From positions 868,001 through 932,000 of the forward strand of contig CAWFPJ010000031.1 of the NCBI GenBank assembly GCA_963817515.1: DNA of 64,000 bases, written 5' to 3'. How positions within the stretch are numbered: position 1 is the stretch's first letter; every line of letters begins with the position of its first letter. Under the pieces are notes generated by a model, which was not told where the DNA came from, searched no databases, and saw only the letters and a list, made by a program, of their open reading frames with translations. This document shows, in pieces, positions 35,759-45,145 of the stretch. A program made the translations under genes and the position numbers. Source of the DNA: DATMNI01 sp963817515. Its GTDB lineage: Bacteria; Acidobacteriota; Terriglobia; Bryobacterales; Bryobacteraceae.

Positions 35759-37685
35759 ATGTTTGATCTGTTTCGTAGCCGAGATAAAGCCGTGCGCATC
35801 CTGCTGGGCGGGTTGCTGCTGATGGTCGCGATTTCCATGCTGACCTATCTGGTGCCAAGCTACAATACCGGTTCGACCACCACTGATGAGGTATTGGCCC
35901 AAGTCGGCAAAGAAGTGATTACCCTGAGCGATGCGCAGCGCCTGGTGCAGAGCGCCATGCGAAATCGCCAGTTGCCGCCGGAGATTCTGCCCAGCTACAT
36001 TCCGCAAATGGTGGACCAGTTGGTGACCGAGCGCGCCATGGCGTATGAGGCCGATCGCTTGGGCTTCCAGGTGAGCGACGCGGATCTTGTGGATACCATC
36101 AAGCAGTTGGTGCCGAGCCTGTTCCCCGATGGGAAGTTTGTGGGCACCGCCGCGTATGCCGCCATGCTGGCGCAGCAGAACATGACGATCGAGATGTTCG
36201 AGAACGATCTGAAGCGGCAGGTGCTGATCACGCGGCTTCGGGATGTGGCCATGGAAGGGACCATCGTCACGCCGCTCGAAATCGAACAGACATTCCGCAA
36301 GAAGAACGAGAAGATCAAGATCGAGTTCGTCAAGCTTTCGAGCGATAAGTACAAGAACGAAGTGCAGCCTTCGGCACAAGACATGCAGGCCTATTTCAAG
36401 GCGAATGCTGCGCAATACCAGGCGCCGGAGAAGAAGAGCCTGGCCATCCTGATTGCCGATCAGGCCAAGATGGAGCAGTCTGTCAACCCCACCGATGCCG
36501 AGCTGCAGCGTTTATACAACCAGAACCAGGATCAATACCGCACGAAGGAACGCGTGAAGGTTCGCCACATTCTGCTGATGACGACGGGTAAGCCGCCGGC
36601 CGAGGAGCCGAAGATCAAGGCGAAGGCGGAGGATTTGTTGAAGCAGGTTCGCGGCGGCGCGGATTTCGGCAAGCTGGTGAAGGAGTACTCCGAAGACCCC
36701 GGATCGAAGGACAAGGGCGGCGAGTATATGATCCAGCGCGACGGGCAGATGGTGAAGGAGTTCGAAGATGCGGCGTTCCGGCTCAAGCCGGGGCAGAGCG
36801 ACCTGATCAAGACTACGTACGGATATCACGTTTTTCAGGTCATGGAGCATCAGGATGCAGGATTGCGAACGTTCGCCGAAGTCAAAGGCGAACTCGCGTC
36901 CGAGCGAAAGAAGCAGGTGGTTAACGACCTGATGCAGCAGGCATCCGATAAGGCCCAGGCGGCGCTGGTGAAGGACCCCACGCATCCGGAAAAGATCGCA
37001 GCCGAATTCAACATGCAGTTGGTGCAGGCAACCTATGTGCCGGGCCAGCCGATTCCGGAACTGGGTGCCAGCCCGGATTTCGACCAGTCGGTTTCCAGTC
37101 TGAAGAAGGGACAGGTTTCGCAGCCGGTGGCTGTCACCAATAAGGTTGTGGTCGCCGTGGTCACGGACGTGATACCGGCCCGGCCGAGCACATTCGAGGA
37201 AGTGCAAAACCAGGTTCACGAATGCCATCGTGCAAGGCCGGTTGGCCAAAGCCGTCCAAGACCACGCCCATGAGTTAGCCGACAAGGCCAGGGCGATGGG
37301 TGGCGATTTGGCGAAGGCTGCCAAGGCGATGGGCCTGGAAGTGAAGACTTCGAACGAGGTGGACCGTGCGGGCAACATCGATGGCCTGGGCAGCGCCAGT
37401 TCCGTGTTGGAAGGCTTTTCGAAGCCGGATGGCACGGTGTTCGGTCCGCTCGGAACGTCGGATGGTGCGCCCGTGGTTTGCAAGGTAATCGCGCATATCC
37501 TGCCTGATTTGTCGGAATTGCCTGCGCAGCGCGCCACCATTCGCGACGATATCAAGAGCCAGCGGGCGCGCGAGCGCAACTCACTCTTTGAAGCCGGCGT
37601 GAAGGACGCGCTGGTGAAGCAGGGGAAGATCAAGATCCACCCGGATGTGCTCAACCGGTTGATCGCGGGTTACCGCGCCGGTTAA
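35759..37685 (+). pseudogene. PpiD/SurA-like peptidyl-prolyl isomerase (foldase), apparent +1 frameshift near the C-terminus
   Basis: A membrane-anchored periplasmic foldase of about 641 aa after correction. One N-terminal helix (VRILLGGLLLMVAISMLTYLVP), a SurA-N-like domain (about 45-230), a parvulin domain with KVRHILLMTTGKPPAEEPKIKAKAEDLLKQV and FGKLVKEYSEDPGSKDKGGEY, then a long helical C-terminal domain. The frame breaks at about 37220 (gttcac-g-aatgcc); the sequence continues NAIVQGRLAKAVQDHAHELADKARAMGGDL to the stop at 37685. PpiD in E. coli is about 620 aa, so the corrected length fits. An AGGAG ribosome-binding site precedes the ATG at 35759. Confidence 0.87.
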
Positions 37686-37690
37686 ACCGG

Positions 37691-38368
37691 ATGATCCAGA
37701 CGCTTCTTGATTTTCTTCGCTCGCTGACCGATCCCGAACGGCTGATTCAGCTTCTGAGCACGCTGCTCTCCGGGTGGCTGGGGTATGCGGCGCTGTTCGC
37801 CATCGTGTATTCGGAAACCGGTTTACTGGTGGGCTTCTTTCTACCCGGCGATTCGCTGCTCTTCACTGTGGGAGTGGTGGCGGGCGCCGGAGAACTGGAC
37901 ATCGTGCTGGTCAACGTGCTGCTGATGGCGGCGGCTATTCTGGGCGATTCCACGGGCTACCTGTTGGGCCGGCAGACGGGCCCGCGCATCTTCAGCCGGC
38001 CGGATTCGCGGTTCTTCAAACAGGAGTACGTGACCCGCACGCATGCTTTCTACGAGAAATACGGCGGCAAGACGATCGTCTATGCGCGCTTCGTGCCGAT
38101 TGTGCGGACGTTCGCGGCCTTCATCGCGGGCGTGGGCCGGATGCCTTACCTCAAGTTTCTGCCGTTCAGCATCTGTGGAGGCATCGGCTGGGTCTTCATG
38201 ATGACCATGCTGGGGTATGAACTGGGTGGGGTGCCGTTCATCCGGCGAAACTTCGACAAGGCGATTCTGTTGATCGTCTTCCTGTCGCTGTTGCCTACGC
38301 TGATCGAGATCCTGAAGGCTCGCCGCCGCGGGTCAGCTAACAAGGCCTACCAGTCCAGCGGCAAATAA
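37691..38368 (+). CDS. DedA family membrane protein
   Basis: A 225-aa DedA/SNARE-associated-type protein, a family linked to undecaprenyl-phosphate or lipid flipping. Motifs FxxxPGDSLLFTVGVVAGAG, GDSTGYLLGRQTG, FYEKYGGKTIVYARFVPIVRTFAAFIAGVGRM and a conserved GGIGW are intact. About five hydrophobic segments are visible. It starts 6 bases after the foldase gene and its 3' end overlaps the convergent transglutaminase-like gene by 36 bases. Confidence 0.9.
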   Translation: MIQTLLDFLRSLTDPERLIQLLSTLLSGWLGYAALFAIVYSETGLLVGFFLPGDSLLFTVGVVAGAGELDIVLVNVLLMAAAILGDSTGYLLGRQTGPRIFSRPDSRFFKQEYVTRTHAFYEKYGGKTIVYARFVPIVRTFAAFIAGVGRMPYLKFLPFSICGGIGWVFMMTMLGYELGGVPFIRRNFDKAILLIVFLSLLPTLIEILKARRRGSANKAYQSSGK

Positions 38369-38941
38369 ACGGTCGTCCACGCGGCTCAGGCGCGGCACCA
38401 GCTGCCGTGCCAGCAGCGGTGTGTGCGCGATGGTGCACAGGTATTCCGGCACGGCCCAGACATCCTCTACCGACGTCATCCAGCCCATGGAATCGAAACG
38501 CCGCAGGTTTACGGGGCGCGAATAATTGCGTAGCGTTTTTTCCTTTTTCAAATTGTAGTAGTGCTCGAAATACGACATCGCCAACTCGCGCAGGGTTCGA
38601 TAGACGGGTTCACGGTAGCGGAGTCCGGAGTAGTTGGACTTGGCAACGGCGCCCCAATGTCCGCGCTGGCGGAAAATGGCCAGCACGTGGTCGTCATCGC
38701 GCACGGCTTCGAAATCGAGCAGCAGGGGCGGGTGGCCGATCATGCGCAGCGCGGCGGCGGCGAACAGGGCGCCCTCCATGCATTGGGCGGTGCGATCGTG
38801 GAGCACGCGGCGAGGCGAGCGGCAGGTAGGACCCAGGGGCTCCTTGTTGTAAGCCAGGCCGTCGAGGAAGCGCTGGATTTTTTCGGGGGCGGAGAGACGG
38901 CGGAAGATGGCGCGCTCGGCCGAAGTGAAGGGATCGGTCAT
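38333..38941 (-). CDS. Transglutaminase-like cysteine-protease-fold protein of unknown function
   Basis: A 202-aa protein without signal peptide. CMEGALFAAAALRMIGHPPLLLDFEA (Cys54) and DDDHVLAIFRQRGHWGAVAKSNYSGLRYR provide the Cys and His/Asp arrangement of the transglutaminase-like superfamily; the C-terminus FAAGLVGLVS is hydrophobic. Similar stand-alone proteins are usually annotated as hypothetical. It could be a peptidase or an amidase; no neighbour explains it. Confidence 0.65.
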   Translation of the reverse strand: MTDPFTSAERAIFRRLSAPEKIQRFLDGLAYNKEPLGPTCRSPRRVLHDRTAQCMEGALFAAAALRMIGHPPLLLDFEAVRDDDHVLAIFRQRGHWGAVAKSNYSGLRYREPVYRTLRELAMSYFEHYYNLKKEKTLRNYSRPVNLRRFDSMGWMTSVEDVWAVPEYLCTIAHTPLLARQLVPRLSRVDDRLFAAGLVGLVS

Positions 38942-39005
38942 CGGGTTCAGGTTAGCACCGCAAGGCGATCACGCATTGACGGGTTAACATGATAGCTTCA
39001 CTCCC

Positions 39006-39437
39006 ATGACCAACGTAATTTCCGATTATCAAAAGTGGAAGCAGCAGGGCCAGGACTTGCGGGTTCAGGCGAAACAGGCAATGGAATCGCGATATCGCGA
39101 ATTGCTCACTGAGGCGGTGGAGATTGCCGAGGAGTACCGTTCGGATTTCGGCGGTCCCCTGAAGCTGCCGCCGGGTGTGACTTCATTCCGGTACAAGGCG
39201 CATGCCAAAGCCAAGGCCAAGAAGGCGGCCCAGCCGAAAACTGCGGGCAAGGCTGCGCCGCGTGAAGAGCCGAAGGCGCAGAAACCGGACCCTAAGGTTG
39301 CGGGTTTGCAGAAAAGGCTGGCGACGGCAAAGAAGAAGCTTGAAGACGCCAAAGCCGCGGGTACGCCCACGCGGGTGCTGGAAGATAAGATTTATGAGAT
39401 TGAAGATGACCTGCGGTTAGCCGGCCAAGCGCAATGA
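39006..39437 (+). CDS. Alanine/lysine-rich coiled-coil protein of unknown function
   Basis: A 143-aa soluble protein. The N-terminal 65 residues are helical (SDYQKWKQQGQDLRVQAKQAMESRYRELLTEAVEIAEEYRSDFG), followed by an Ala/Lys/Pro-rich basic linker (KAKAKKAAQPKTAGKAAP) that resembles histone-H1-like tails, then a coiled coil (KVAGLQKRLATAKKKLEDAK). The basic linker could bind nucleic acid, but that is a guess. I do not recognise a family. Confidence 0.6.
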   Translation: MTNVISDYQKWKQQGQDLRVQAKQAMESRYRELLTEAVEIAEEYRSDFGGPLKLPPGVTSFRYKAHAKAKAKKAAQPKTAGKAAPREEPKAQKPDPKVAGLQKRLATAKKKLEDAKAAGTPTRVLEDKIYEIEDDLRLAGQAQ

Positions 39438-39448
39438 GTCCACGCGAC

Positions 39449-39613
39449 CTATGCGGCCAGTCTCGCGACAACCCCACGGAATTCGTCACAGGGGCAGAAG
39501 TCGCGGTCCAGCAGATCGCCTACCATAGCCAGACAGGGACGCGTGCCGGTGGTGCCGTGCTCGCGTTCGAGGTGGTTACAGTTGGCGCATCGGATTTCAA
39601 TCGTACTCGCCAT
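39449..39613 (-). CDS. 54-aa Cys/His protein, probable small zinc-binding protein
   Basis: A short minus-strand frame starts MASTIEIRCANCNHLEREHG and ends with CPCDEFRGVVARLAA. The ligand pattern is C9-x2-C12-x-H14-x4-H19-x7-C27-x12-C40-x-C42-x2-F, resembling the small zinc-binding proteins of the C-x2-C-G-H-x4-H ... C-x-C-x2-F type found in many bacteria. A GGAAGG lies 12 bases before the ATG, a slightly long spacing. It is converging with the coiled-coil gene. Its function is unknown; it might be a nucleic-acid or protein-binding accessory factor. Confidence 0.62.
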   Translation of the reverse strand: MASTIEIRCANCNHLEREHGTTGTRPCLAMVGDLLDRDFCPCDEFRGVVARLAA

Positions 39614-39731
39614 AGATGAAATCAACCTTCCTACTGGTATAGACGTTGGCCTCCAAGGCGAGGTTGCGGAGCTATCGCCTTGCAGACGACAGCTTCACTC
39701 CAGACGCGCACCGGCTATAATCAGAGCTTTC

Positions 39732-40997
39732 ATGATCACAGCCGTCAGGCCCGCCGCGTCGCGCATTCGCTGGACGGTGTGCGCGCTGCTTTTTTTTGCC
39801 ACCACCATCAATTATGTGGACCGGCAGGTGCTCAGCATCCTGGCCAAGACGCTTGAGACCAGCATCGGCTGGACCAGCATTGAATACGGCTACATCACCG
39901 CGGCTTTTCAAGCGGCGTACGCTATCGGACTGTTGACCGCCGGCCGGTTGATCGATGGCCTGGGCACGCGCAAGGGATTTGCTATCGCGGTCACGCTCTG
40001 GAGTTTCGCCGCCATGGCTCATGCGGCCGCGGTTTCGGCATTCACGTTTGGCATCGCGCGCGCCCTTCTGGGCCTGGGCGAAGCCGCGAACTTCCCGGCC
40101 TGTATCAAAACCGTGGCCGAATGGTTCCCCAAGAAGGAGAGGGCGCTCGCCACGGGCATCTTCAATTCCGGGGCCAATATCGGAGCCGTGGTGGCATTCC
40201 TGACGGTGCCGCCGCTGGCTGCCCACTATGGGTGGCAATCGGCGTTTCTCGTCACCGGGGCGTTCGGCTTCCTCTGGCTGGCCTTCTGGCTGCTCCTCTA
40301 TCGCAAGCCCGAGGATCAACCTAAGTGCTCCAAACAGGAACTAGCCCTCATTCAAAGCGATCCGCCGGACAAAGCGGCATCCTATCCCTGGATGCGCCTG
40401 TTTCCGCTGCGGGAGACCTGGGCCTTCGCCATTGGCAAGTTTCTCACCGACCCCATCTGGTGGTTCTACCTGTTCTGGCTCCCCAAATATCTGCAGGAAA
40501 CATTTAAGCTCTCTTTGACCGATATTATGATTCCCCTGATCGTGGTCTACAATGCGTCCACAATCGGCAGCATCGCGGGCGGGTGGCTTTCCGGCGGGCT
40601 GATCAAGCGCGGCTGGAGCTTGAATTCCGCGCGCAAAACCGCCATGCTCGTTTGCGGGCTGTCCGTGCTTCCGGTCTTGTACGCGCCGTACTGCACCAAT
40701 CTGTGGGGCGTGGTGGCGTTGGTCAGCCTCGCCACCGCCGTGCACCAGGGCTGGTCGGCCAATCTGTTTACGCTGGCTTCGGATCTGTTTCCGCGGGCCG
40801 CGGTGGGAAGCGTGGTAGGGATTGGCGGCACCGCGGGTTCGATCGGCGGGGTGCTGGTGCAAATCGCCACGGGATATATCGTGCAGTTGACCCACAGCTA
40901 TCTGCCGCTGTTTATATTCGCGGGTTCCGGATACCTTATTGCGCTGGGGATCGTCCACCTGCTCAGCCCGAAACTCGCCATGGCGGATCTGGATTGA
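39732..40997 (+). CDS. MFS transporter, anion:cation symporter (hexuronate/ExuT-like) type
   Basis: A 421-aa transporter starting at the ATG at 39732, chosen because WTVCALLFFATTINYVDRQVLSILAKTLE is the typical first helix of the ACS family; upstream codons are non-conserved. Twelve helices can be traced, with GRLIDGLGTRKGFAIAVTLWS and ARALLGLGEAANFPACIKTVAEWFPKKERALATGIFNSGANIGA as family signatures. Members take up hexuronates, galactonate or similar sugar acids. The substrate is not determined here and no sugar-acid catabolic gene is adjacent. Confidence 0.87.
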   Translation: MITAVRPAASRIRWTVCALLFFATTINYVDRQVLSILAKTLETSIGWTSIEYGYITAAFQAAYAIGLLTAGRLIDGLGTRKGFAIAVTLWSFAAMAHAAAVSAFTFGIARALLGLGEAANFPACIKTVAEWFPKKERALATGIFNSGANIGAVVAFLTVPPLAAHYGWQSAFLVTGAFGFLWLAFWLLLYRKPEDQPKCSKQELALIQSDPPDKAASYPWMRLFPLRETWAFAIGKFLTDPIWWFYLFWLPKYLQETFKLSLTDIMIPLIVVYNASTIGSIAGGWLSGGLIKRGWSLNSARKTAMLVCGLSVLPVLYAPYCTNLWGVVALVSLATAVHQGWSANLFTLASDLFPRAAVGSVVGIGGTAGSIGGVLVQIATGYIVQLTHSYLPLFIFAGSGYLIALGIVHLLSPKLAMADLD

Positions 40998-41001
40998 TGG
41001 C

Positions 41002-43128
41002 GTGATCCATGGTTGGCGCAATTTGGGTTGGCGCAATTTGGCGGCGCTGGTTTTTCTGCTGGTGGTGACTGCCGGATTTTATTGGAAGCTCACCATCTCC
41101 CGCGAGTACACTTACCTGGAAGGTTCCGACCTGGCGATCCAGGTGAGGCCGTGGCTGGACTACCAGGCGCGGGAATTTCACGCCGGCCGCTTGCCGCTGT
41201 GGGATCCCTATGAGTGGGCCGGCCAGCCGCTCATCGGACAGGTGCAGCCGGCCACCACCAATCCGCTCAACTGGATTCTCTTCGCCATGCCCCTTCAGGA
41301 CGGGCACATTCCCATCACTACCCTGCACTGGTATTGGGTGCTGATCCACTGGCTGGGCGCGGCCTTCTGTTATGCGATGTGCCGCGATCTGAAAGCCGGG
41401 GTGGGGCCGTCGCTGCTGGGCGCATCCATCTTTGCGCTGACTGGCTTCATGGGACACACGGACTGGCCGCAGATTCTCATGACCGGTATCTGGATTCCGC
41501 TGGTGGTGCTGTTCTTTGCGCGAGTGGTTCGCGGGCAGCGGCCGCTCGGCAGCGCGGCGCTTTGCGGAGCGGCCATGGGGATGCAGTTCTTGTCGGGACA
41601 TCACCAGGTGCCGGTCTTCACGGCGGTGCTGATGGGGGGACTGTGGTTGTGGTACGTCGGGCTCGCTTCGTCTGGCATCGCGCATCGCCTTCTAACAGCG
41701 GCGTGCTGCCTGGCGACGTTGGCACTGGTGAGCGCGCCGGTTGTCCTGCCTGCCGTTGAATATGGGAAGCAGGCCGTGCGCTGGGCCGGAGGCCCGGAGC
41801 CGCTCCACTGGAATGAGAAAGTGCCGTTCAGCGTCCATGCCGAATACGGGCTGCATGCGCGGTCCATTCCCGGCATGGTGATTCCCGGCCTCTCGCTCCA
41901 TGCCAACCCGTTCGTGGGAATTGTGGCCGTGGCTTTCGCGCTGGCAGCTCTCAGCCTGCGCTGGCGGTCGATCAGCGTTCGCATCTGCGGCGCGGTGGCG
42001 CTGGGCGGTTTGCTGCTCGCCCTGGGAAAGGATTTTCCGCTGTACCGCCTGATTTACAACGTGGTGCCGATGGTGGAGAAGGCACGCATTCCGGCCTTGG
42101 GCGTGGTGATTTCGCAGGCGGGTATCGCCGCGCTGGCTGCACTGGGTCTGGATGCCTGGGGGAGGCAGGGGAAAACTCGGGGGCGAAGATCGACGGCGCT
42201 GATTTGGGGGTTGGTGGCTTTCGCCGCGGGCGTGTTTGCGATTTACGGCGGGCTTGCGGTGTGGCGTCGCGAGCCCGCGAATTATGGAGCTGCGATTGTT
42301 GCCGGTGTGGCGCTGCTGCTGGCGGGAGCAATGTGGCGGGGATCAGGTGGCCTACCCTACGCGGCATACGCGCTCTTCGTCATTGAAGCTGTCACGGCTT
42401 CGCCGCGGCTTAGCCGGTTCGATCGGCCCGGATCCTACTTCAATACCATAAGCAGCCAACAGGACATTGCCGGGTTTCTCAAGCGGCAGCCAGGCTGGTT
42501 CCGCTTCGAAGTGGACGATGCCGAGATACCGTACAACTTCGGCGTGCTCTATGGGCTCGAACAGTTCGGCGGCGGCGTTTCGTCTATGCTCACGCGCGTT
42601 CACCGCATCCTGGGGCACGATGAAACGCCGCGCCTGTTCGGCATCCGGTATCGCGTGGCGCGCGCACCTTCGAACCCGGCGCAGGTGGAAGTCTTCCAAT
42701 CCCGGAGCGGCCTGAAGGTGTATCTCGATCCGCGGATCGGCCAGCCGTTGTGGTCCCAGCATCAGGCACCCTGCGGCGCTGAGGATAGGCTGCGCATCGT
42801 CACGCGCCTGCCGGAAGTCTTCATCGTTGAGGCCGATATGGCCTGCGCCGGACAGGTGGTTGCCGGCGACCCCTGGTTCCCCGGCTGGCGCGCGTGGGTG
42901 GATGGCAAGCGGGTGCGAATCCAAGATGCCGGGGGCGTGGTGCGCGGCGTGGCGGTGGACCAGGGAAATCACCGGATCGAGTTTCGCTATCGCCCCGGTT
43001 CGGTCTATTGGGGAGCAGGACTAGGCGCCCTGGGATTGTTGTTAACCGCGTATCTAGGCACACAAGACCGGCGAATGATCGGTATTCATCCACACAATGA
43101 CGCTGCCGAAGGAATTGCCGCCCGCTAA
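41002..43128 (+). CDS. YfhO-type multi-pass membrane protein (glycosyltransferase-like)
   Basis: A protein of about 708 aa with at least ten hydrophobic segments and a soluble C-terminal domain. YLEGSDLAIQVRPWLDYQAREFHAGRLPLWDPYEWAGQPLIGQVQPATTNPLNWI is the conserved first extracellular loop of YfhO/bacterial membrane glycosyltransferase-like proteins; the C-terminal part (FPGWRAWVDGKRVRIQDAGGVVRGVAVDQGNHRIEFRYRP) is typical as well. In Firmicutes YfhO glycosylates lipoteichoic acid; here the substrate is unknown. A GTG at 41002 is the proposed start; the frame is open further upstream inside the MFS gene. Confidence 0.78.
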   Translation: MIHGWRNLGWRNLAALVFLLVVTAGFYWKLTISREYTYLEGSDLAIQVRPWLDYQAREFHAGRLPLWDPYEWAGQPLIGQVQPATTNPLNWILFAMPLQDGHIPITTLHWYWVLIHWLGAAFCYAMCRDLKAGVGPSLLGASIFALTGFMGHTDWPQILMTGIWIPLVVLFFARVVRGQRPLGSAALCGAAMGMQFLSGHHQVPVFTAVLMGGLWLWYVGLASSGIAHRLLTAACCLATLALVSAPVVLPAVEYGKQAVRWAGGPEPLHWNEKVPFSVHAEYGLHARSIPGMVIPGLSLHANPFVGIVAVAFALAALSLRWRSISVRICGAVALGGLLLALGKDFPLYRLIYNVVPMVEKARIPALGVVISQAGIAALAALGLDAWGRQGKTRGRRSTALIWGLVAFAAGVFAIYGGLAVWRREPANYGAAIVAGVALLLAGAMWRGSGGLPYAAYALFVIEAVTASPRLSRFDRPGSYFNTISSQQDIAGFLKRQPGWFRFEVDDAEIPYNFGVLYGLEQFGGGVSSMLTRVHRILGHDETPRLFGIRYRVARAPSNPAQVEVFQSRSGLKVYLDPRIGQPLWSQHQAPCGAEDRLRIVTRLPEVFIVEADMACAGQVVAGDPWFPGWRAWVDGKRVRIQDAGGVVRGVAVDQGNHRIEFRYRPGSVYWGAGLGALGLLLTAYLGTQDRRMIGIHPHNDAAEGIAAR

Positions 43129-43153
43129 GTCCCGCGGGTAGACTCAGAGCGCC

Positions 43154-43557
43154 ATGTCTGATGCTGAAAACAGTAAGACCATTCTCGTGGTTGACGATGA
43201 GCCGGAGATTCGTAAGCTTGTCAGCGCCATGATCGGCCATTTCGGATATAAGGCGCTGTACTGCCAACAGCGGGCAGCGCGCCCTCGCGGTCTATAAGAA
43301 GCACAACGCTCCCATCGATCTGCTCATTACCGACGTTGTGATGCGCGGCATTGGCGGCCCGGTCCTGGCGGACAAGCTCACCGCGCTGCAGCCCGGTTTG
43401 AAGGTGACTGTACATGTCCGGGTATGATCACAGCCGCGTGGTTCAGAAGTATGTAGTGGAGAAGGGCCATTTCCTGCTCGCCAAGCCATTCACCGCGCGC
43501 CAGATGGAAGCCAAGCTGAAGGAACTGCTGGCGCCCGCCGTAAGGACAGCAACCTGA
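43154..43557 (+). pseudogene. Single-domain response regulator, interrupted by two +1 frameshifts
   Basis: Three frames in succession rebuild one receiver domain of 133 aa: KTILVVDDEPEIRKLVSAMIGHFGYKALYC (acidic pocket DDE), then after an extra base near 43268 SGQRALAVYKKHNAPIDLLITDVVM with the phospho-acceptor Asp, then after another extra base near 43410 YMSGYDHSRVVQKYVVEKGHFLLAKPFTARQMEAKLKELL. The conserved Lys of the KPF motif is present. With two shifts in 400 bases this is either a decaying gene or a poorly resolved stretch of sequence. No kinase is next to it. Confidence 0.85.
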
Positions 43558-43566
43558 GACCTGGAA

Positions 43567-44217
43567 GTGACCATCACGCCGGCGAGCGATCGCTCGCTCT
43601 TCATCTCATTAGGCGATCAAATCTCGATCCAGGCGCACCAGGCCGTAATGCGGCTCACCGGCTGCCTGGTGGGCCTCCGCGGCATCCTGAATGTTCATCC
43701 GGCGTACACCTCCGTGCTGGTGGATTTCGACCCGCGCCTGCACACCCATGCGGATGTGGAGGCGTTGGTCCGTGAGCAATGGGCATTGCACCGCGACCGG
43801 GCTCCCGCGCCGCCGCGCGTGGTGGAGATTCCGGTTCGCTATGGAGGCGAATCCGGTCCTGACCTGCCGGACGTAGCCCGCCACACGGGGCTTTCTACGG
43901 AGCGCGTCATCCAGTTGCACGCCGGGGCCGATTACCTGGTCTACTTCGTGGGCTTCTCCACCTTCTTTCCGTACCTGGGCGGCCTGCCTCCGGAACTTGC
44001 CACGCCGCGCCTTTCCGCGCCGCGCAAGCATGTCCCCACGGGCAGCGTAGCCATTGGCGGCAGCCAGGCCGGAGTCTATCCGCTGGCGTCGCCGGGCGGC
44101 TGGCGGCTGATCGGGCGCACTCCGCTGCCGCTCTTCGATCTGAACGGTTCGCCGCCTCCCTTGTTGCGCATGGGAGACCGCGTGCGCTTCATTCCCACAA
44201 CGGAGGACGGGTTTTGA
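43567..44217 (+). CDS. pxpB: 5-oxoprolinase subunit PxpB (KipI-like)
   Basis: A 216-aa KipI/PxpB protein, the first carboxyltransferase-like subunit of the PxpABC 5-oxoprolinase that opens pyroglutamate to glutamate at the expense of ATP. The motif HTGLSTERVIQLHAGADYLVYFVGFSTFFPYLGGLPPELATPRLSAPRKHVPTGSVAIGGSQAGVYPLASPGGWRLIGRTPLPLFD is intact. The GTG start follows the response-regulator remains by 9 bases; its end overlaps pxpC by 4 bases. Confidence 0.92.
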   Translation: MTITPASDRSLFISLGDQISIQAHQAVMRLTGCLVGLRGILNVHPAYTSVLVDFDPRLHTHADVEALVREQWALHRDRAPAPPRVVEIPVRYGGESGPDLPDVARHTGLSTERVIQLHAGADYLVYFVGFSTFFPYLGGLPPELATPRLSAPRKHVPTGSVAIGGSQAGVYPLASPGGWRLIGRTPLPLFDLNGSPPPLLRMGDRVRFIPTTEDGF

Positions 44218-45125
44218 ACCGCATCAGCGTAATTGCGCCCGGCTTCCTCAGTACGGTTCAGGACCTGGGCCGCTTCGGTTGGGCGCACTTTGGAGTTTCA
44301 GCCTCGGGCGCGGCCGACGCTCTGGCGCTGCGCGCGGGCAACCTTCTGGTGGGCAACGCGGAGAATGCCGCCGCGCTCGAGATGACGCTGGTCGGAGCCG
44401 CTCTGGAATTCGAAACCGCCGCCGTGATTGCGCTCACCGGTTCGGATTTCGGTGCCAGTTCGGATTTCGGCGCCCGGCTGCCGCTGTGGAGCGCCGTCGA
44501 AATCAAAGCCGGCCAGACCATACGCTGCGGGCCCACGCAATCGGGCGCGCGCTGCTACCTGGCGGTGCGCGGCGGCATCGCCGTGCCCAGGACGATGGGC
44601 AGCGCGTCGGTCCACGTGATGACTGGCGTAGGCGGCCGCGCTCTACGCAAAGGCGACGTGCTCCCGGTGGGCGATGAAGCCGTGCGGCGGCCGCGCAGTG
44701 CGGCGCGGGCCCCGGAGTTCACGAAAGACGGGCCGCTGCGGGTTACGGAGGGGCCCCAGGCCGCGTTGTTCCGGGATGAGTTATATGCCGGCGCCTGGAT
44801 GGTGAGCGAGGAATCGAACCGCATGGGCATACGGCTGCGCGCAGGCCCCGGCACCGCACCTATTCCCAGCCCCGGCGGCCAGATGATCAGCGAAGGCGTG
44901 CCGTTGGGCGCAATCCAGGTGCCGCCCGATGGACAGCCGATTGTGCTGTTCGTGGAACACCAGACCACCGGCGGATATCCCAAGCCGGCCAATGTGATTT
45001 CGGCCGACTTCTGGCGCCTGGGCCAATTGCGCCCGCGCGACGAAGTGCGGTTTGAGTGCGTCAACATGGAAGCCGCCATCGAACTGCTGCGCGACCAGGA
45101 GCGATGGCTGTATGCTTTGGTGTAG
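44214..45125 (+). CDS. pxpC: 5-oxoprolinase subunit PxpC (KipA-like, biotin-dependent carboxyltransferase family)
   Basis: A 303-aa PxpC. ISVIAPGFLSTVQDLGRFGWAHFGVSASGAADALALRAGNLLVGN opens the protein; SNRMGIRLRAGP and EHQTTGGYPKPANVISADFWRLGQLRPRDEVRFE are family signatures. The TTG start at 44214 overlaps pxpB. It is a little shorter than E. coli YbgK (about 310). Confidence 0.92.
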   Translation: MNRISVIAPGFLSTVQDLGRFGWAHFGVSASGAADALALRAGNLLVGNAENAAALEMTLVGAALEFETAAVIALTGSDFGASSDFGARLPLWSAVEIKAGQTIRCGPTQSGARCYLAVRGGIAVPRTMGSASVHVMTGVGGRALRKGDVLPVGDEAVRRPRSAARAPEFTKDGPLRVTEGPQAALFRDELYAGAWMVSEESNRMGIRLRAGPGTAPIPSPGGQMISEGVPLGAIQVPPDGQPIVLFVEHQTTGGYPKPANVISADFWRLGQLRPRDEVRFECVNMEAAIELLRDQERWLYALV

Positions 45126-45145
45126 CCCCGCGAGAAGGCATTCAG

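Noticed and set aside
39434..39619. 61-codon plus-strand frame
   Set aside because: Lies antisense to the better supported Cys/His protein and has no ribosome-binding site or motif.
3134..43557. Programmed +1 frameshifting as explanation for the split genes
   Set aside because: The junction sequences share no slippery motif, unrelated gene types are affected and one gene needs two shifts.
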